Shown in pieces: positions 4,448-6,202 of a DNA stretch of 6,202 bases. Both the position numbers and the translations under genes were made by a program. The notes under the pieces were generated by a model. The model was given only the letters and a program-made list of their open reading frames with translations. It made no database searches and was not told the origin of the DNA. This DNA is from VGKU01 sp964388785. Lineage in GTDB: Bacteria; Patescibacteriota; Patescibacteriia; UBA9934; GWF2-40-263. The stretch covers positions 1 to 6,202 of the forward strand of contig CAYMBX010000047.1 in the NCBI GenBank assembly GCA_964388785.1, in the 5' to 3' direction. Each line of letters opens with the position of its first letter. The first letter of the stretch is position 1.

Positions 4448-5755
4448 ATGCACTTTCAGTCTGATCTTCCCTATCGTGAACCGGACGGCGAATACTACGC
4501 ACAGCTCAAGCATATCGCGGTCGTTGATCATCAACCCGGCGAAGCGTTCAATGGTGATGCCCTGGGCGGTGGATTCGATGTCGTGCGCGATATCGTGGGA
4601 CCGGATCGCTTCGATCTCTTTTACGGTCCGCGTCTTCGTCTGGCGGCGCGCAATGTGCTCGGACGTGACTTCGTTGCGCGTTTTCCCGGAACGCATGTCC
4701 CGGATCTCGGCAATCGCGGAGTCCTTCGCTCTCTCGGATCGCTCGCGTATGATCGGTTTCGATATACGGCAGGCATTCGAGGAGGAGTGCTTTGCGACCC
4801 AGAAGAACATGTCTTCACTCTCGAGCCGACTCCACGCGCAACGCTCTGGCCCTGGCGTACTGCCGAACCCGAGCTCGTGACCATCATTCCTGCCCCGACG
4901 CGCCCCATCGTTTCTCTTCCTGAGCGACTCGCGTGGGAAACGCGGTTGCGGACTCAGTCGGATCCGCTTGAGGTGATCTCGACTGCGTGGTCTTCACATA
5001 CCCGTGTTCTCGGGAAGGACCATGGACTCAAGCATGTTCATGGTGATCCCGCGTTTCTGTTCGAACTCGAGGACACACTCGCGTGTGTCTCCTGGTCTGC
5101 TGGGCGTCGGTGTGTTGGACGCGGCTTCTCCCGCGGGTGCTACCTCGAAGTGTATCTGTGTGCGCTCGGTGAGATCAGGAACACCGAGATTGCACAGACA
5201 CCGCGTGTGCTTCAGGAACTGCGCTCGCTCATCCACCGCGGATTCGCGCCGATCGTGATGAACGAATACGGTGCAAACGTTGATGGGACGCATCGACAAA
5301 CCGCGTGCTGGCTCTGGAACCTTTTGTATGGTCTTCGCGTCGATGATCTTCACCTCACTTCCGAAACGCTTCATGTACACGTGCAGGCGTTCGTGACTGA
5401 ACATGCACAAACGATGGGTCCTGTGACGGTGCGTGAAGTGCTCAGGATCCTCGCAGAGTTTGTCGCTGATCCAGAAAGTCGCCTGGTGCTCGAGCGGGAG
5501 ATCCTTCCCTCACAGTCTGAACATGTGCGCGTGCAGCGCTTGCCGGTGCTCTTCCTTCGCGAAGCAAGCTGGCCCACGGTGCGCTACCGCGAGTACTTGG
5601 GTGGTGAGCGCGCGGTGCGTGTGGATCCTCTCGTGTACGAACGCATGGCTGATGACCCCAAGCTTGTGCTTCCAGCGCACGGCCAGGGGCCGTACCATCT
5701 CACGGATCGCGAGCTCATCTACTGGTTCGATGTGCTTGCCATTAATCGTCTGTGA
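4448..5755 (+). CDS. unrecognised 435-aa protein with a ParB-like DGxHR motif
   Basis: I do not recognise this family. The start is ATG 4448, set by AGGAG (4437-4441) six bases upstream; the frame is open to an ATG at 4349, but that lies inside the phosphatase gene. The protein is soluble and rich in Arg, His and Trp, with no signal peptide or membrane helix. Around 264-283, RGFAPIVMNEYGANVDGTHRQTACW has the shape of a ParB/sulfiredoxin-type segment (hydrophobic strand, variable loop, D-G-x-H-R with D279, H282 and R283), which binds nucleotides in that superfamily. This is a single-motif resemblance. Cysteines cluster at 213-240 (C213, C222, C231, C238) but not as a clear zinc motif. It is GC-rich (38 of 60 bases at 5101-5160) and ends before a terminator. 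With no promoter visible upstream, it may be cotranscribed with the phosphatase. Confidence 0.8.
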   Translation: MHFQSDLPYREPDGEYYAQLKHIAVVDHQPGEAFNGDALGGGFDVVRDIVGPDRFDLFYGPRLRLAARNVLGRDFVARFPGTHVPDLGNRGVLRSLGSLAYDRFRYTAGIRGGVLCDPEEHVFTLEPTPRATLWPWRTAEPELVTIIPAPTRPIVSLPERLAWETRLRTQSDPLEVISTAWSSHTRVLGKDHGLKHVHGDPAFLFELEDTLACVSWSAGRRCVGRGFSRGCYLEVYLCALGEIRNTEIAQTPRVLQELRSLIHRGFAPIVMNEYGANVDGTHRQTACWLWNLLYGLRVDDLHLTSETLHVHVQAFVTEHAQTMGPVTVREVLRILAEFVADPESRLVLEREILPSQSEHVRVQRLPVLFLREASWPTVRYREYLGGERAVRVDPLVYERMADDPKLVLPAHGQGPYHLTDRELIYWFDVLAINRL

Positions 5756-5764
5756 GAACACTCT

Positions 5765-5792
5765 TGATCTGTCATCATGGCGGATCATTTTT
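5765..5792 (+). terminator. Rho-independent terminator after the 435-aa gene
   Basis: TGATCTG (5765-5771) pairs with CGGATCA (5781-5787), seven pairs with one T-G, around a 9-nt loop, followed by TTTTT (5788-5792). It lies 9 nt after the TGA at 5753-5755. Confidence 0.75.
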
Positions 5793-5809
5793 GATTGGTC
5801 GATGAAGGC

Positions 5810-5838
5810 TTGCAAAAACAATAAAGAACAACTATAAT
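5810..5838 (+). promoter_or_regulatory. sigma-70-type promoter of tRNA-His
   Basis: TTGCAA (5810-5815) and a perfect TATAAT (5833-5838) are separated by 17 bp. Predicted initiation near 5845 gives a 5' leader of about 14 nt before the tRNA at 5859. Confidence 0.9.
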
Positions 5839-5858
5839 TTGGCTCGACAATTCAACAT

Positions 5859-5934
5859 GGCGGCCATGGTGAAACGGTTATCACAACAGGTTGTGGTCCT
5901 GTCGTTACGGGTTCGATTCCCGTTGGCCGCCCCA
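5859..5934 (+). tRNA. tRNA-His, anticodon GUG
   Basis: A complete cloverleaf: encoded G-1 (5859) opposite C73, acceptor GCGGCCA/TGGCCGC, D stem GTGA/TCAC, anticodon stem ACAGG/CCTGT with loop TTGTGGT (anticodon GTG at 5893-5895), a four-base variable loop CGTT, T stem ACGGG/CCCGT with loop TTCGATT, and encoded CCA (5932-5934). The extra G-1 paired with C73 is the identity mark of bacterial tRNA-His. Its promoter and terminator lie directly on either side. Pieces of the 3' half are repeated downstream (5986-6002 inverted, 6102-6122 direct). Confidence 0.96.
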
Positions 5935-5970
5935 GATAAATACCGCTGGCTTTTGCCAGCGGTATTTATC
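5935..5970 (+). terminator. perfect 16-bp hairpin after tRNA-His
   Basis: GATAAATACCGCTGGC (5935-5950) pairs perfectly with GCCAGCGGTATTTATC (5955-5970) around TTTT, starting at the base after the CCA end. The AT-rich outer stem with TATTTATC supplies the weak U-rich end. It is probably the tRNA terminator and may guide 3' trimming. Confidence 0.75.
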
Positions 5971-5985
5971 TTGAGTGACAGAGAT

Positions 5986-6002
5986 TCGAACCCGTAACGA
6001 CA
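5986..6002 (-). repeat. inverted partial copy of tRNA-His (variable loop and T arm)
   Basis: The reverse complement of these 17 bases is identical to tRNA-His 5900-5916 (TGTCGTTACGGGTTCGA). Similarity goes on beyond a 2-nt insertion into the 3' side of the anticodon arm (TTCCTG beside TCCTG). The copy lacks acceptor, D arm and a sound T stem, so it is not a working tRNA. Confidence 0.7.
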
Positions 6003-6084
6003 CAGGAACAAACACGGTTCGATGCTCGAAGTGAGCGAGCGGATAGACAAAGCTGTGTTTTGACTATCCCGAGCGAACGAGAAC

Positions 6085-6105
6085 AATCCCGCCAACGGCG
6101 GGATT
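6085..6105 (+). repeat. perfect 9-bp hairpin before the tRNA-His 3'-end copy
   Basis: AATCCCGCC (6085-6093) pairs perfectly with GGCGGGATT (6097-6105) around AAC. Its 3' arm runs into the first four bases of the direct tRNA copy (6102-6122), and no T tract follows. An alternative AACGG/CCGTT pairing would mimic a T arm. Confidence 0.5.
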
Positions 6106-6122
6106 CCCGTTGGCCGCCCCAG
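6102..6122 (+). repeat. direct 21-nt copy of the tRNA-His 3' end (possible att-like site)
   Basis: Bases 6102-6122 are identical to 5915-5935, covering the end of the T loop, the 3' T stem, the 3' acceptor strand, CCA and one more base. The copies are 187 bp apart in the same orientation. A duplicated tRNA 3' end is the typical trace of integration by a tRNA-targeting recombinase. No integrase lies between them, so this would be a remnant or a minimal island; slippage or gene-conversion debris is the alternative. Confidence 0.75.
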
Positions 6123-6123
6123 T

Positions 6124-6154
6124 GAAAAGTCCTCGGGTTTTTCCGGGGCTTTTC
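6124..6154 (+). terminator. hairpin terminator after the tRNA-His duplicate
   Basis: GAAAAGTCCT (6124-6133) pairs with GGGGCTTTTC (6145-6154), ten pairs including two T-G, around an 11-nt loop. CTTTTC forms the end of the 3' arm and AGTTAAGT follows. The downstream T tract is weak. It lies 2 nt after the copied tRNA end, just as a terminator follows the real tRNA. Confidence 0.6.
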
Positions 6155-6163
6155 AGTTAAGTG

Positions 6164-6192
6164 TTGACTTGTAAGAGATCGTTCGATAAGAT
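6164..6192 (+). promoter_or_regulatory. sigma-70-type promoter reading out of the right edge
   Basis: TTGACT (6164-6169) and TAAGAT (6187-6192) are separated by 17 bp, with initiation predicted near 6199. The gene it serves lies beyond the window. The same TTGACT box and spacing are used by the tRNA-Arg promoter, so another stable RNA gene is possible. Confidence 0.7.
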
Positions 6193-6202
6193 CGGTGCTT
6201 GT

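Noticed and set aside
5832..6095. 87-aa minus-strand ORF containing GAANGNRTRNDRTTT
   Set aside because: This is the familiar false translation of a tRNA gene on its antisense strand; it runs through tRNA-His, its promoter and its terminator.
1..6202. CRISPR arrays, insertion sequences, transposases or integrases
   Set aside because: No regularly spaced repeats, no recombinase-like ORF and no long terminal inverted repeats were found in the window.

Overview
The window looks bacterial: two tRNA genes with encoded CCA ends, intrinsic terminators, sigma-70-type promoters, and the standard code with TGA used as a stop. The mix of small compact genes, several starts without a Shine-Dalgarno (SD) sequence and promoters placed almost on the start codon would suit a Patescibacteria (CPR)-type genome. 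That placement is an inference, because no taxonomic marker gene is present.

Layout from left to right. (1) The last ~45 codons of a thioredoxin-fold protein, closed by a terminator (1-171). (2) A 35-codon basic mini-gene coupled by a GTGA overlap to a protein-kinase-fold gene with a degenerate catalytic loop (204-1039), closed by a terminator overlapping its own stop codon. (3) A small membrane protein of DUF3307 type with a strong SD (1160-1501). (4) tRNA-Arg(UCU) on the minus strand with its own promoter and a bidirectional terminator (1548-1705). (5) A two-gene operon, RBBP9/YdeN-like serine hydrolase and HD-domain phosphohydrolase, joined by an ATGA overlap (1711-2954). (6) A convergent two-helix membrane protein whose 3' end runs 77 bp into the HD gene (2878-3528). 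(7) A divergent unit (3595-4389) with promoter, a 15-codon leader peptide containing six consecutive Thr codons, antiterminator, terminator, then a SerB/PSPH-type HAD phosphatase. (8) A long hairpin and strong SD in front of an unrecognised 435-aa protein (4448-5755). (9) tRNA-His(GUG) with promoter and terminator, followed by a direct 21-nt copy of its 3' end and an inverted 17-nt copy of its T-arm region (5810-6122). (10) A terminator and an outward-facing promoter at the right edge.

The most notable element is the apparent threonine attenuator at 3634-3742. It has every part of a ribosome-mediated attenuator: a Thr/Ile-rich leader peptide, a 14-bp alternative (2:3) hairpin and a 12-bp perfect terminator (3:4) hairpin, directly upstream of a phosphoserine-phosphatase-like gene. 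This suggests the phosphatase is made when charged tRNA-Thr is scarce, and raises the question of whether its substrate lies in serine or threonine metabolism.

Base composition is mosaic. Sampled 60-nt lines in the thioredoxin, DUF3307 and 435-aa genes are about 63% GC, against about 42-48% in the kinase-like, HAD and membrane-protein genes. The two GC-rich genes whose starts are visible also have textbook SD sequences, which most of the others lack.
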